Notes under the pieces: model-generated | What the model was told of the DNA's origin: nothing | Seen by the model: only the letters and a program-made list of their open reading frames with translations | Databases searched by the model: none | Made by a program: the position numbers and the translations under genes | Assembly: GCA_963971285.1 (NCBI GenBank) | Contig: OZ020244.1 | Span: forward strand, 4,278,001 to 4,342,000 | From: Astropecten irregularis | Lineage: Eukaryota > Echinodermata > Asteroidea > Paxillosida > Astropectinidae | Direction of reading: 5' to 3' | Length of the DNA: 64,000 bases | Part shown: one piece after another, positions 11,551 through 22,056 of the stretch | How positions within the stretch are numbered: position 1 is the first letter of the stretch | Layout: the number at the start of each line of letters is the position of its first letter

Positions 11551-12326
11551 GGGTACGTTCAGACAGCCTTTTATTTAAAACCAATTGAGTTATTTTTGGT
11601 TTTAAGAGGTCATGCACTGTGCCTTTACCCTTGACTAAAGCGCGCAGATTTATCTGTGTGTTGAATATACACAACCGCGCCAACAGGTGTTAAAGGGATG
11701 GTACAGAACTGGTGTTTGCGACAAAACCGTTGCTGACAGTGAAAGCACATTATGTAATCCATCATATACCTTAAATGACAAACCTGTAGAAGTTTGAGGT
11801 CAATCAGCCATCTGGGTCACGAGAAAATAGTGAAAACCCGTGTACGGAGAACTGTACACATTTCAACGAATGAATAAAATGCTTCAAGGCGATTTATTCC
11901 AATCGGAAAATAGTTTCATTTATTTCTCAACGAATATGGCATTTCAGACAAAAACATATCATGGGATGTTTTCTCCTATCATCACCATTATACTGTGTAA
12001 GTTTTATGTGAATCTGTGATTATGAAGTGTATTTTGTCTCACCAATTCTGTACCCTCCCTTTAAGTAACCAGCTGCCAGGCTTCTCTGCACTGAAACAGG
12101 ATGTCGGAAAATTATTCTGTCCCGACAGCGTTTAAGCAGTAACCTCAATCGATTTTAAGCACTAAACCCTCCTCCCAAGCAGTTTTACCATTGGTGTTTT
12201 AGCAGCAGATAAAACCGATCTGTTTTAGATATTAAACTGTTTTAGAGCGTCCAGACACATATTGCTAAAACTGATCAGGTTAAAACAGTTGTTTTAGCGA
12301 ATTTAACAGGCTGTCTGAACGTACCC
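11551..12326. mobile_element. MITE GGGTACGTTCAGACAG with nested element
   Basis: Ends GGGTACGTTCAGACAGCC and GGCTGTCTGAACGTACCC are inverted. ATG flanks both sides (11548-11550 and 12327-12329), a 3-bp duplication. Sub-terminal TTTTAGCGAATTTAACAGG and AAACTGATCAGGTTAAAACA recur in the copy at 29121-29534. A second foldback lies inside (11690-12065). Confidence 0.75.
11690..12065. mobile_element. Foldback MITE nested in the 11551 element
   Basis: Ends TTAAAGGGATGGTACAGAAC and TTCTGTACCCTCCCTTTAA are inverted. The interior shares TGGGTCACGAGAAAATAGTG with subfamily A of the AAAGGTA family, so it is a diverged relative inserted into another MITE. Confidence 0.65.
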
Positions 12327-12517
12327 ATGTATGACACATTGCGGCTCCAGGTAGAAGTTGAAGGATACAATGGGTTATCTTCCATATGGGTTATCCTTCG
12401 CATCTCAAGTTACGATCGATCATTGGGCTTCATGGAATTGACCCCAGGACCCATCTAGGATGAGCATCAGCTGTCCGTCGAGGATCTGACTTGATGAGCA
12501 GGCCTCCAAGCTTCCTC

Positions 12518-12658
12518 CTAATCGATATAAGCCATGGCATCTTTAAGACGCTTCTCATATTCCAGATACTTGTTCTGCACTTGTTCAATGTGGTCCTTCT
12601 CCTCCTTGTCAAGGATGCGGAGGAAGTTCTGCAGCTCGGGTACGGTGAAGGCCTCCCA
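12518..12658 (-). CDS. RASSF: RASSF homologue, exon 7 (SARAH domain, stop)
   Basis: Last coding exon, 47 codons including TAG at 12520-12518. It opens after the acceptor AATTTCAG with WEAFTVPELQNFLRILDKEE, the conserved junction of the RA and SARAH domains, and continues as a charged helix to a short AMAYID tail. SARAH helices form homo- and heterodimers, classically with MST/Hippo kinases, so this end is the likely partner-binding part (family knowledge). Entry phase 0 fits the end of exon 6. The length and PELQNFL signature match RASSF1/3/5. The 3' UTR must run to lower coordinates; no clear poly-A signal was identified. Confidence 0.93.
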   Translation of the reverse strand, partial: WEAFTVPELQNFLRILDKEEKDHIEQVQNKYLEYEKRLKDAMAYID

Positions 12659-12744
12659 CTGAAATTCAAGAAGATCAAACCATTACAAGTAAGAAAGTGC
12701 TGCAAACTGCTCATCAACCCACAAAATGACTTATATATAATGCT

Positions 12745-13617
12745 TAGAGTTAGGAGGGTCTGATATTTCAATCCTAGCAGGATCTTTCTCAAAAGGCTAG
12801 ATGGTCAGAGTTAGGAGGGTCTGATATTTCAATCCTAGCAGGATCTTTCTCAAAAGGCTAGATGGTCAGAGTTAGGAGGGTCTGACGTTTCAATCCTAGC
12901 AGGATCTTTCTCAAAGGCTAAATGGTCAGAGTTAGGAGGGCCCGATGTTTTGATCCTAGCAGGATCTTTTCTCAAAAGGCTAAATGGTCAGAGTTAGGAG
13001 GGTCTGATGTTTTGATCCTAACAGGATCTTTTCTCAAAAGGCTAAATGGTCAGAGTTAGGAGGGCCTGATGTTTTGATCCTAACAGGATCTTTCTCAAAG
13101 GCTAAAAGAAGGATCCTGCTAGGACTGAACTTCAGACCCTTCTAACTGTGACCATTTAGCTTTTGAGAAAGATCTTGCTAGAATTGAAACATCAGGCCTT
13201 CCTAACTGTGACTATTTAACCTTTAAGAAAGACCCCGCTAAGATCAGAATGTCAGGCCCTCCTAATTCTGACCGCTTAGCCTTTGAGAAAGATCCTGCTA
13301 GGATTGAAACGTCAGACCCTCCTAACTCTGACCATTTAGCCTTTGAGAAAGATCCTGCAAGGATGGAAACGTCAGGCCCTCCTAACTCTGACCATTTAGC
13401 CTTTGAGAAAGATCCTGCAAGAATGGAAACATCAGGCCCTCCTAACCTTGACTATTTAGCCTTTGAGAAAGACCCTGCTAGGATTGAAACGTCAGGCCAT
13501 CCTAACCATTTAGCCTTTGAGAAAGACCCTGCTAGGATGGAAACGTCAGGCCCTCCTAACTCTGACCATTTAGCCTTTGACAAAGATCCTGCTAAGATCA
13601 AAACTGTCACCAAATAA
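12745..13617. repeat. 60-bp satellite, head-to-head inverted array
   Basis: About six reverse-oriented units of 61 bp (to about 13104) face about eight forward units of 60 bp (to 13617). The unit contains GAGAAAGATCCTGCTAGGAT and CTCCTAACTCTGACCATTTA. The opposed arms form a near-kilobase imperfect palindrome in the last RASSF intron (12659-13929). The forward part reads open as a 20-residue repeat (DHLAFEKDPAR), but it is not spliced into the gene and is taken as non-coding. The same satellite forms 58200-58855. Confidence 0.9.
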
Positions 13618-13619
13618 CC

Positions 13620-13795
13620 ACAAGGGGAACTGGCTGAAGTTTTAAGTCACTGAAAGGTGAACAAAGAAAAATTGACTGGAGCGGGATTCAAACTGGCGAC
13701 CTCCTCAAAACTAGACAAAAATTCCATGATTATACTATTATTGAAAACAGAACAAAGAAAAATTGACTGGAGTGGGATTTGAACCCATCCCAAAT
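13620..13795 (-). mobile_element. SINE fragments, reverse orientation
   Basis: Two partial heads in a row: GACTGGAGCGGGATTCAAAC with CTGGCGACCTCC, then GACTGGAGTGGGATTTGAAC. Both correspond to the reversed B-box side of the tRNA-derived SINE. The A-box sides are missing. Confidence 0.6.
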
Positions 13796-13915
13796 AACAT
13801 AATACACCACAGTGTGGTTATACAAGGTTTATGATCCAGTCCCCCTGTGGAGACTGTGATAGTATGTGGTAAGCAGCTCTTGTCTGATTGATTCAGAGGG
13901 TTAGGGTTAATACAG
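13795..13915 (-). repeat. CCACAC/CCCTAA repeat, single unit
   Basis: A reverse-oriented unit (ACACCACAGTGTGGTTA, CCCCTGTGGAGACTGTGATA, GAGGGTTAGGGTTA) ends 15 bp before the donor side of RASSF exon 6. Confidence 0.6.
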
Positions 13916-13929
13916 AAACTGCTACACAC

Positions 13930-14045
13930 CTCTATCTGTCCTGTTTCGTTCTCTCGTAACTCGTATCTCTTAGTGGAATTGTCTCCGCCCCATAATAACT
14001 TCAGGAGTAGTGGTTTGTCTTCATCGGCAAGCTTTCTCATCAGCA
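13930..14045 (-). CDS. RASSF: RASSF homologue, exon 6 (end of RA domain)
   Basis: 116 bp between the acceptor TATATTCAG and the donor GTGTGT. Two bases complete a split Val codon from exon 5, then 38 codons follow: LMRKLADEDKPLLLKLLWGG and, after a gap, YELRENETGQIE. This matches the C-terminal strand region of the RASSF1/3/5 RA domain, where RKL..D.PL.L.LL..G and L.ENETG.. are conserved (family knowledge). The exit phase is 0, joining directly to WEAF of exon 7. The donor GAG|GTGTGT is weaker than the others in the gene. Confidence 0.92.
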
Positions 14046-14114
14046 CTGAATATAGACAAAATAATGTAAGTGAGGTCAGAAAAGAGTATAAGGCCATGTT
14101 TGACTGGCTGCGGC

Positions 14115-14231
14115 AAGGGGAGACTTTTGAGAACCGGTCTTAAAGTCAACAGCGCAAAACAACATGTGCATGCTCACAATTGTATGCGCGTGAGCTGTTG
14201 ACTTGAAGACCGGTTTTCAAAAGTCTCCCAT
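14115..14231. mobile_element. Foldback MITE GGGAGACTTTTGAGAACC, copy 1
   Basis: Ends GGGGAGACTTTTGAGAACCG and TTTTCAAAAGTCTCCC are inverted, with AGTCAACAGCGC/GCTGTTGACTT further in. A second copy lies at 32045-32195. It sits in RASSF intron 5, 70 bp upstream of exon 6. Confidence 0.7.
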
Positions 14232-14625
14232 TGGCAGTGCGTCCATCTTGTTGCTGCGTTCCAATTAACTGGCCGCGACATAACAAATATCAAGCCAGAA
14301 TGGAAGGTGACTCTGTTGTGGCCAGGCCAACCTCACATGGCAAGCCGAATGCCAAATAATTTGATAAACAAGTTATCCGCGCTGTTTTTTGCCAATGAAC
14401 AATATTTTTCAACACGATAAACACTGCTTTTCGATAAAAACTCTGTAGTAAACAAATTTTATCTCGATAAAGATTGTTTTTCACCGATAAACAGTGTTTA
14501 TTGAGTTATTGGGCATTTGGCTTGCCATAACTTCAGTTGTTCGTATGGATTCAAATCGTCCTGGGGGGGGGGGGGGAGGGGGTCTACGCGGCTGAATGCG
14601 CATCCAAATTCTAATACTGTAGGTG
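14232..14625. mobile_element. Decayed TTCCAATT-family MITE with inner hairpin
   Basis: This is a worn second copy of the 42219-42737 element. TTCCAATTAACTGGC corresponds to its end, and GGATTCAAATCGTCC and GAAGGTGACTCTGTTGTGGC match its interior. The inner GGCAAGCCGAATGCC...GGGCATTTGGCTTGCC hairpin (about 14340-14525) sits at the same place in both copies. A G-run interrupts it at 14563. Confidence 0.6.
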
Positions 14626-14802
14626 CGTACTTCATAACAGCAACATGGCATCAACTATGGGGAAAATCGGCCATCTTTAAACAGGCATGCAATCATTATC
14701 TTTATCATACTCTGTACAGTGTTTTTAAATGAATAAAAAGAGGAAATCAGCGGATCCGAGGAAAAGTTGCATACCTGTTCGATGACAATCACAGCTTATA
14801 TT

Positions 14803-15015
14803 ATGGGCTTGAATTACCAAACCAGGCTTGAGGCTAGACTTGGGACTTTTTCACTGCTGCCATTTGAGGCCCCCCAAAACGAAACAAAGGGATTGTGCCA
14901 CATGATGCAGCCGAATAAAGGCTCCACTTTCGTCATATATCTCAACCCCTTCATTTCATTTTGGACACAAAATGGTGGTAGCAAAATAAATCTCAAGCCT
15001 AGGCTCAACATCATT
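14803..15015. repeat. Foldback repeat AGGCTTGAGGCTAG, copy 1
   Basis: Left AACCAGGCTTGAGGCTAG and right CTCAAGCCTAGGCTCAAC are inverted. The interior (TGCCATTTGAGGCC, GACACAAAATGG) recurs at 21105-21316. Confidence 0.65.
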
Positions 15016-15019
15016 TCCT

Positions 15020-15345
15020 TAAAGGTACAGTACATGATTGGTAACATACCCAAACAGAAATTTTCAAAGATTTACAGAAAAATGTCAGGGTATGACAATG
15101 GTGCTGCTAAAAACACACCGTTAAAATATTTCTGCCTTAAACGGTGTATTTAAAGGGCAAGATAAAAACCATTTTTTTAAATTGTTATAGGAAAACTTGA
15201 GACAGGTTTTCGCTGTTTTCTCATGACTCAGATGGCTGATTGAGCTCAAATTTTCACAGGTGTATCATTTAATGCACATGCTGGATCAGACAAAGTGTGA
15301 GTGCTGTTCTGTGACCTTTACCAATCATGTATTATACCTTGAAAA
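15020..15345. mobile_element. AAAGGTA foldback MITE, subfamily A
   Basis: It runs from AAAGGTACAGTACATGATTG to CCAATCATGTATTATACCTT. Subfamily A is marked by GACTCAGATGGCTGATTGAG and CAGACAAAGTGTGAGTGCTG. The copy lies in RASSF intron 5. Confidence 0.75.
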
Positions 15346-15456
15346 TCCAGTGTGAATGTGCGATTCGGGAAAACGCTACCCTTTGAAGAGATAGATCTTT
15401 TATGTACAATTTCTCAATTTAAAGATTCAAAATTGTAAAAATGGTCATTTGTTTAC

Positions 15457-15580
15457 CTTCGCTGTTTTCTTCGGTGCGTTCAAACAGGGCAAATTTGCGG
15501 CAATTGTCAATAACTTGGATGTGACTGAGTACACCTTGAATAACCTGTATGGCCGTAGACTCACTGGCTATCTGGATATC
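15457..15580 (-). CDS. RASSF: RASSF homologue, exon 5 (RA domain core)
   Basis: 124 bp between the acceptor TACATACAG and the donor GTAAAC. It encodes 41 codons plus one base and includes IQVIQGVLSHIQVIDN and CRKFALFERTEENSE. The RKFALFE motif is the conserved RA-domain helix and strand of RASSF1/3/5; the upstream VIQG.L...VIDN resembles RASSF5. The first part (DIQIASESTA) is more diverged than the rest. Entry phase 0 and exit phase 1 both match the neighbouring exons. Confidence 0.92.
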
Positions 15581-15719
15581 CTGTATGTAAAGGAAAACAG
15601 AAATACAAGGGGTATATTAGTCAAATGATGATTGATCGTGAGTGTTAACTTTTGTTCTATCCCATGGTGGCTGCCATTTTGTCCAAATCACATGACCAGG
15701 GGTCAATTTCATAAAACTG

Positions 15720-16034
15720 TTAAAGGCATTGCATATGTTTGGTAATGACTCTGAAAATTTATGGCAATAAAAACTTTCTTGGTGAGAAGTACAGCTGCTT
15801 TGGATAGAAATTATGAATCTGAGAAGCATTATGGCCGTAACGCTTCTCAGCTATTGACTAACTGTTCTCTGGCGTGAAATAACCGCTCTAGTTTGTCGCC
15901 AAAATCTCAAAAACGCTACCACCTTTTGAATTGAAACTTTCACAGGTTAGTTTTATGGTATATACATGTATACAATTATATTGGTTTGAAACAAACAGTA
16001 GGCTCAAATTACCAAACGTCTGCAATCCCTTTAA
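15720..16034. mobile_element. MITE TTAAAGGCATTGCATA, copy 1
   Basis: Ends TTAAAGGCATTGCATATGTT and the inverted ACCAAACGTCTGCAATCCCT. The interior hairpin AACGCTTCTCAGCTATTGAC is shared with the opposite-orientation copy at 31138-31522. Confidence 0.7.
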
Positions 16035-16349
16035 GCACAAAAATTTGCTTAGCACAAAAATGTCTTGCTCAATAAAACAAACCACCATTGAAAATTCCAT
16101 TTGATATTCATGGTCAATGAACAACAGCCAATGAACAATTGTAAGTGATACACAACACATGAAAATTTGGTTGTTAACCCTGTTTTTATTCAGACAGAAA
16201 TGTCATGCTTAGCAAATTTTTTTGCATTTAACAGTTTCATGAAATTGGCTCCAGGTGATTAAGAGCTTATTCCTGATTGGTTAAAACTTGGAATGTAGGT
16301 ATCTGCATTACATGTATTTCGTCAACATCTCAGTAACATAATTGTATAC

Positions 16350-16690
16350 ATGTTGCCAAGCAGGATTTGAACCAGCGACCCCTGGAATACTAAACCAGCA
16401 CTCTACCAACTGAGCTATCCAGCCCTATGTTGGGGGTGCCCCTAATATTCAATTATCTTTGTTCGTTTGGCAGTCAGAAGCCATTAAACCACTCACACAC
16501 TGCCATATTCCATAGGGATCATTTTATCGATATGCGCAGCATTAGCAATGCTGCAACCTGAGAAACAGTACATGGGGGATCACTCAAAGAGGATGCGGCT
16601 CTTGACTCAATATAATCATTAAAGGGAAACTGACTGGATTCATTTCAAGTCGTTGAGAAGTGAACATAGAAATATTTTCAAGTATCTTTT
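16350..16690 (-). mobile_element. tRNA-derived SINE, reverse, long copy
   Basis: Reversed B box AGGATTTGAACCAGCGACC, reversed A box CCAACTGAGCTATCCAGC, then the CGTTTGGCAGTCAGAAGCC tail and GGGATCACTCAAAGAGGATG. A forward SINE carrying the 14-bp array begins 45 bp further on, so the two are head-to-head. Confidence 0.75.
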
Positions 16691-16734
16691 TAAAGAATTA
16701 AAATTCCTTGACATACATGTATATGTACATGTAC

Positions 16735-16870
16735 AGTGGTGTGTGCGTGGTTTCATAGCTTCTGACTGCCAAACGAAACAAAGATAATTGACTATTACAT
16801 GTGTAAGTACACTGCCAACATAGGGTTGGATACATGTATCACTGTTTCGAATCCTGCAGTACACCTTTCT
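16735..16870 (+). mobile_element. SINE 5' part interrupted by the 14-bp array
   Basis: Forward SINE body GTGTGCGTGGTTTCATAGCT, CTTCTGACTGCCAAACGAA, then a decayed head (CATAGGGTTGGATACATG, TTTCGAATCCTGCAGT) where the tRNA-like B box should be. The array follows at the position of the motif TTTGTTCACTTTTC of intact copies. Confidence 0.65.
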
Positions 16871-16872
16871 GT

Positions 16873-17907
16873 GTTCAGTTTTCCACTTTTCTGTGTTCAC
16901 TTTTCTGTGTCCACTTTTCTGTGTTCACTTTTCTGTGTCCACTTTTCTGTGTCCACTTTTCTGTGTCCACTTTTCTGTGTCCACTTTTCTGCGTCCACTT
17001 TTCTGCGTCCACTTTTCTGCGTTCACTTTTCTGCGTTTACTTTTCTGTGTTCACTTTTCTGCGTTCACTGTTCTGCGTTCACTTTTCTGCATTCACTTTT
17101 CTGCGTTCACTTTTCTGCGTTCACTTTTCTGTGTCCACTTTTCTGTGTCCACTTTTCTGTGTCCACTTTTCTGTGTCCACTTTTCTGTGTCCACTTTTCT
17201 GCGTTCACTTTTCTGCGTTCACTTTTCTGCGTTCACTTTTCTGCGTTTACTTTTCTGTGTCCACTTTTCTGTGTCCACTTTTCCACTTTCACTTTTCTGT
17301 GTCCACTTTTCTGTGTTTACTTTTCTGTGTTTACTTTTCTGTGTTCACTTTTCTGTGTTCACTTTTCTGTGTTCACTTTTCTGTGTTCACTTTTCTGTGT
17401 CCACTTTTCTATGTCCACTTTTCTGTGTCCACTTTTCTATGTCCACTTTTCTGTGTCCACTTTTCTATGTCCACTTTTCTGTGTCCACTTTTCTGTGTTC
17501 ACTTTTCTGTGTTCACTTTTCTACAGTATGTCCACTTTTCTGTGTTCACTTTTCTGTGTTCACTTTTCTACAGTATGTCCACTTTTCTGTGTCCACTTTT
17601 CTGTGTCCACTTTTCTGTGTCCACTTTTCTGTGTCACTTTTCTGTGTTCACTTTTCTGTGTTCACTTTTCTGCGTTCACTTTTCTGTGTTCACTTTTCTG
17701 TGTCACTTTTCTGTGTTCACTTTTCTGTGTCACTTTTCTGTGTTCACTTTTCTGTGTTCACTTTTCTGCGTTCACTTTTCTGCGATCACTTTTCTGTGTC
17801 ACTTTTCTGTGTCACTTTTCTGTGTTCACTTTTCTGTGTTCACTTTTCTGTGTTCACTTTTCTGTGTTCCCTTTTCTGTGTTCACTTTTCTGTGTTCACT
17901 TTTCTGT
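16873..17907 (+). repeat. 14-bp minisatellite CTGTGTTCACTTTT, about 73 units
   Basis: Units TGTGTTCACTTTTC, TGTGTCCACTTTTC and TGCGTTCACTTTTC alternate in blocks. After about 17630, 13-bp units (TGTGTCACTTTTC) shift the register. The lack of stops leaves three overlapping frames of 338 to 376 codons (FCVHFSVSTFL and similar), which are artefacts. The unit differs by one base from TTTGTTCACTTTTC in the SINE that flanks it. Confidence 0.95.
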
Positions 17908-17955
17908 GACATACAGTGTATGGTAATGTCAATCCAGACAGTCTCCCTTGTGGCA
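17908..17955 (+). mobile_element. SINE 3' part after the 14-bp array
   Basis: AATCCAGACAGTCTCCCTTG followed by TGGCAAAAG aligns with the CTCAGTCAGTTTCCCTTGTGG tail of the intact copies at 62788 and 63111. This places the array inside one SINE. Confidence 0.55.
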
Positions 17956-17959
17956 AAAG

Positions 17960-19265
17960 AATGATTACATTTTAAAAGGGGTAGCACATGCATGTACACT
18001 GTACTTGCATTGTATGTTTTCTACCCTGAAGGCTGAGATATAGTTTCCTATTAGTACTGCAAGGTTCAACATGAAATGTCAACTACAGCTTATCACTAAC
18101 ACATGCCACAAATGGTGTGACATTCAAGTACCAGACTACATGTATCATGTACCATAAACTTTATAAAGTGTACATTGTAGCCTGGTTTTATGCACATAAG
18201 GAAAAGGATTTTATCACACTTCACACACTTGTTCATAAGTGTTGCAACAAATTACTGGTAGGCATTGGACAAATACATTTTGACAAAGAAATCGCTCTCC
18301 TTCAACGTCGAGAATTTAGGAGAGTAATTTGCTCTCACTAACAAAAATCAAGTTTGAGCTGCAAAATGTCAATACAAAACTCCTTAAATCAACATCTAGG
18401 GCCTCCTCATACTAGTGAATCAAGAGAGCAGTTTGCTCTGATAAACCACGTGTTCGCATGTGCCCGGTGTCGGAAAAAGATGCAAAATTGTGCTTGTCCC
18501 CTTGAAAAAGATTATAAAAAAATTACAATTTTTGAAATTTCCAAAATGGGTAAATGTCAGCTGGCAAAATGTATACATAATGATGTTTTGAAAAAGGCAG
18601 CTCCTTTTAGATGGTTAAGGAGCTCTTTTTTCACTCTTCTTGGAAAACATTTAGGAGAATGGAGGAGAGTGATCACTCTCACTCTCCTTAAAAGTTAAGG
18701 CCTGAGTATTACTGTACAATTATTGCGTATGAGCTGCATTGATCATACATGTACACGAATGCAAACACTTTACAAGTACTGTGTGCCTAGGTGACTTTTA
18801 AGTATATTAGGCCCTTTCGACTTAAATACAGTTGTCTTTCAATAGTTGTCTTTCTACCCCATGATTTCTTCTTTGTTCCCTTTTCTCCTTGTTTTAGCTA
18901 TCACCTCGAGTGGCCTGTTTTGGGCCTTGTGATTGGCGATTTAAAAAAAAAAAAAAAAAAAAAAAGGGCTCGAAGTTCGTGAAAGAAGCACTGGACAGCA
19001 GGTCTAGTAAGAAACTAAAGCATTTTACTAGACCTGAGTTTTGTTCACTAAAACTGTGGTATTCGTGTACATAGGAAAACTGTAATTGTATGCAGTATTG
19101 TGTCAAAAATCATCAATTTAGGCACCATTTAAATCGTGCAAGGAAAACAAAATCACTAGACAGCCGGACTAGTGCAGTACACACTTTACTAGACTGAAAC
19201 TAAAATCACTAGACTCGGTCCAAGGTCTAGTGGATATTTTGAGCCCTGAAAACGTAGCTTCACTC
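17960..19265. other. No recognised gene; short self-similar pieces
   Basis: Open frames of 74 and 114 codons (18117-18341, 18354-18698) have no family signature. The interval has repeated GGAGAGTGATCACTCTCACT-type motifs (18290-18330, 18640-18690), a poly-A run (18942-18965) and repeated ACTAGACC (19005-19235). It may be an unclassified repeat. Confidence 0.4.
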
Positions 19266-19269
19266 TTTG

Positions 19270-19400
19270 CATTTTGGTCATAGAAATGCAGATTCATGGG
19301 AAAATTAATATCAAGAAAGATACAGTAACAGTCATCTGTGAAATTGCCAGTCCCATACAGTGCCTATTTTTGAGAAAACAGTGAAAAACGCCCACATTAT
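19270..19400. mobile_element. AAAGGTA MITE fragment, subfamily B
   Basis: Only the central right part is recognisable: GATACAGTAACAGTCATCTG, CAGTCCCATACAGTGCC and GAGAAAACAGTGAAAAACG. Confidence 0.55.
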
Positions 19401-20015
19401 TTTCAGTGAAATCCTGATTGTCAAATCCATTCACAGACGGTCAGCTAGTGGATAAAGCACTGTGGTCGTAATTTGAATAGTGCCCCCTCGTTCACAGCGG
19501 GTACCAACTGCAGGCTGGCCATTATTTTTAACTGGTTTCCTCTCGCATCCAACTTCAGCCAGTCTGTTATGCGAAACGCGAGATCAAATCCTCCAAACCA
19601 CAAATTTTTCCAAATGTCGTCTGCAAGAGACTTCCGAAAATTCAAATTTTTTTTTAGATTTCTATTGATTTATAATCAACAGGAACAATTCTGATGAAAT
19701 GCTTTCAAGTTATGATCACTGATATTGTAATTTTTTTATCAATTAGGGCTTTTAGATAAAAAATAATTATAACGTAAATTAATATTTTTGTTCAGATATG
19801 TTACCAAAGTATGAGGACACCTTCAATATACATGTAGTGCATACACTGGTACATGTAAATTACACTGCCTAATGGAGTTGTTTGTGCCATATCAAATTTG
19901 AAATTGTATCACTTTAGAAGCGAAGGATGAAACATTTATATATAGGCCTGTGGATCAGTTTACATCAACAAACTTGTACAGTGCCATACGGTATATGTAC
20001 ATGTACATAAAGGTA
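19400..20015. other. No gene seen
   Basis: Frames at 19445-19694 on both strands have no known motif or splice sites. The remainder is AT-rich. Confidence 0.4.
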
Positions 20016-20017
20016 CA

Positions 20018-20102
20018 TGTTTATTATTTCATGCACATGTTTGATCAGACAAAGTGTGAGTGCTGTTCTGTGACCTTTACCAATTACGTATTATACCTTT
20101 AA
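20018..20102. mobile_element. AAAGGTA MITE, subfamily A 3' fragment
   Basis: GATCAGACAAAGTGTGAGTG and CTGTGACCTTTACCAAT are followed by TATTATACCTTTAA. The 5' part is absent. Confidence 0.55.
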
Positions 20103-20479
20103 AAGTGAGTCCACTTTGTTCTTCAATACAGTGGAACACCACTATAACAAACACCGCTATACCGAACATTTGACTAAGCTGGACATCATCTTTGGCTCCC
20201 AATTTTTGTGTACAATACATGTACCAAATATGGTTACACTTTAAATCACTATAACGAGGGAGCACTAAAACAGACAATACATGTTGTATCTGTGCATTCC
20301 GCCATGTTCGTAATAGCGTTGTTCCATAATGTATGTCATTTACCTTTTACCTAATTTTAATGTCTTGATTTTGATTACAGAAATTCAAATAGTGTGTCGT
20401 GTCCTTTGGAGAATTTCCTTTTGCAAAACATTTTTAGAGAATTGTAAAACATCGTATAGAGTTTATTGGTATTTAATGT

Positions 20480-20810
20480 CATCAATTACTTTTTTAGTCA
20501 TTGAAAATTGAACAATTTACTGGAGCAGGATTTGAACTGGCGACCTCCTGAATACCGTACAGGCGCTCTGCCAACTGAGCTATCTAGCCCTACGTTGGTG
20601 GTGATCCCAATAGTCAATTATCTTTCTTCGTTGGGCAGTCAGAAGCCATGAAACCACGGACACACCGCCATACCCCAAGGATTATTTCACTGATACATGC
20701 AGCAATGCTGCAACCTGAGAACGGTACATGGGGATCACTCAAAGAGGATGCGGCTTTTTAATTAATATAATCATCAAATAACCGTAAAGGAAACTGACTG
20801 AAATGATCCT
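20480..20810 (-). mobile_element. tRNA-derived SINE, reverse, long copy
   Basis: Reversed B box GCAGGATTTGAACTGGCGAC and reversed A box GCCAACTGAGCTATCTAGCC. The body continues to GCAGCAATGCTGCAACCTGA and GGATCACTCAAAGAGGATGC, as in the 16350 copy. Confidence 0.75.
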
Positions 20811-21000
20811 TGGGATATAGCACACACAAAAACCAGTAAAACTTGTACATGTAATTTAGAATGTAGACTGCCATAACATGCTGGCAGTGATGGAGTATGT
20901 ATATGACACAGAGGGCATATTTGATATTTTAGCTAGACCTGTGGCTTATTACATCAACACAAGCTTGTATCCAAAGGTAGGTCAAGCCATGCTCTCAATA

Positions 21001-21412
21001 GGCCTTATTCACAGTGCATCCATCCTACATTCAAAGCAGTGCAATCAAACCGAGGATTGGATTCAAAGTAGTCTGGTACCCGTGTTCTTTTTACGGCTTT
21101 TACAAAACCTGGCTTGAGGCTAGGCTTGGTACATGTACTTATTTTGCTAACTGCCATTTGAGGCCCACAAAACGAAAAGAAGGGATTGGGCCACATGATG
21201 AAGCCAAAGAAAGGCTCCAGCTTTGCCATGTACACATGTACATGTATCTCAAGCCCTTCATGTAATTTAGGACACAAAATGGCAGTAGCAAAATAAATCC
21301 CAAGCCTAGCCTCATGCCTTATTTTGTAAAGGCCCTTAGAATTGGTATACCCGTTTCCAATAGGTATAAAAGGAAGGTGACAAGATGGATGCGCCGAGTG
21401 AATAAGGCGTAT
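21001..21412. mobile_element. MITE GGCCTTATTCACAGTGCATC with inner foldback
   Basis: Ends GGCCTTATTCACAGTGCATC and GATGGATGCGCCGAGTGAAT are inverted. Inside lies the AGGCTTGAGGCTAG foldback (about 21105-21316), also found alone at 14803-15015. This is a further nested pair. Confidence 0.6.
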
Positions 21413-21698
21413 AGTCAAATTTTGTTCCACAGGTGAATTTCAAGAAGAAATTTGTTTTCAAGCAAATTTGATAGGAAATAGCAGAAAACTGCGTCACAAT
21501 CCTCCTAAATTTCCTTCAAAATTGCCTTCAGCACCCCCTCCCCAACAAAAATCCTGGCTCCGCCCCTGCAATTAAAGGAAACTGGATGGGAAATCAGGAG
21601 TGTAGTAAGCATATCCTGTAGGGTGTGATTAGAGAAATGCCCATATCCTGTACAAAATATGCACTGACTGCTTCATATACATGTACATGTAGTATCTT

Positions 21699-22056
21699 AA
21701 AGGTACAGTACAGGATTGGTAGCGTATCCAAACAGAAATGTTCACAAATTTACACATAACTTTTAGCGTATGAAGATGGTGCTGGTAGAAACATACTGTT
21801 AAAATATTTCCACCTAAAATGCCGTATTTATCCAGAAATTAGTCAAACAAAGACCGAAAACAGTTTTGATCTCGGGGTAAGATCAAAACCATTCTTTCTG
21901 TTTTATAATAAAAACTGACTTAATAGTTTTCGCTATTTTCTCGTGACTCAGATGTCCGATTGAGTTCAAATTTTCACAGGTGTGTTATTTTATGTACATG
22001 ATGGATTAGACAAAGTGGGAGTGCTGTTCTGTGACCTTTACCAATCATACACCTTT
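21699..22056. mobile_element. AAAGGTA foldback MITE, subfamily A
   Basis: Complete copy with AAAGGTACAGTACAGGATTG, TTTTGATCTCGGGGTAAGAT and GACCTTTACCAATCATACAC. It lies in RASSF intron 4. Confidence 0.75.

Noticed and set aside
16799-17964. Three overlapping frames of 338 to 376 codons with FCVHFSVSTFL repeats
   Set aside because: All three frames are open at once across a 14-bp minisatellite in a SINE, so none is evidence of a gene.
20878-20970. Plus-strand exon-like frame VMEYVYDTEGIFDILARP with a donor-like CCAAAG|GTAGGT
   Set aside because: The phrase around GTGG...TACATCAACA...CTTGTA also occurs near 19950, which suggests a dispersed repeat. No acceptor or family was found.
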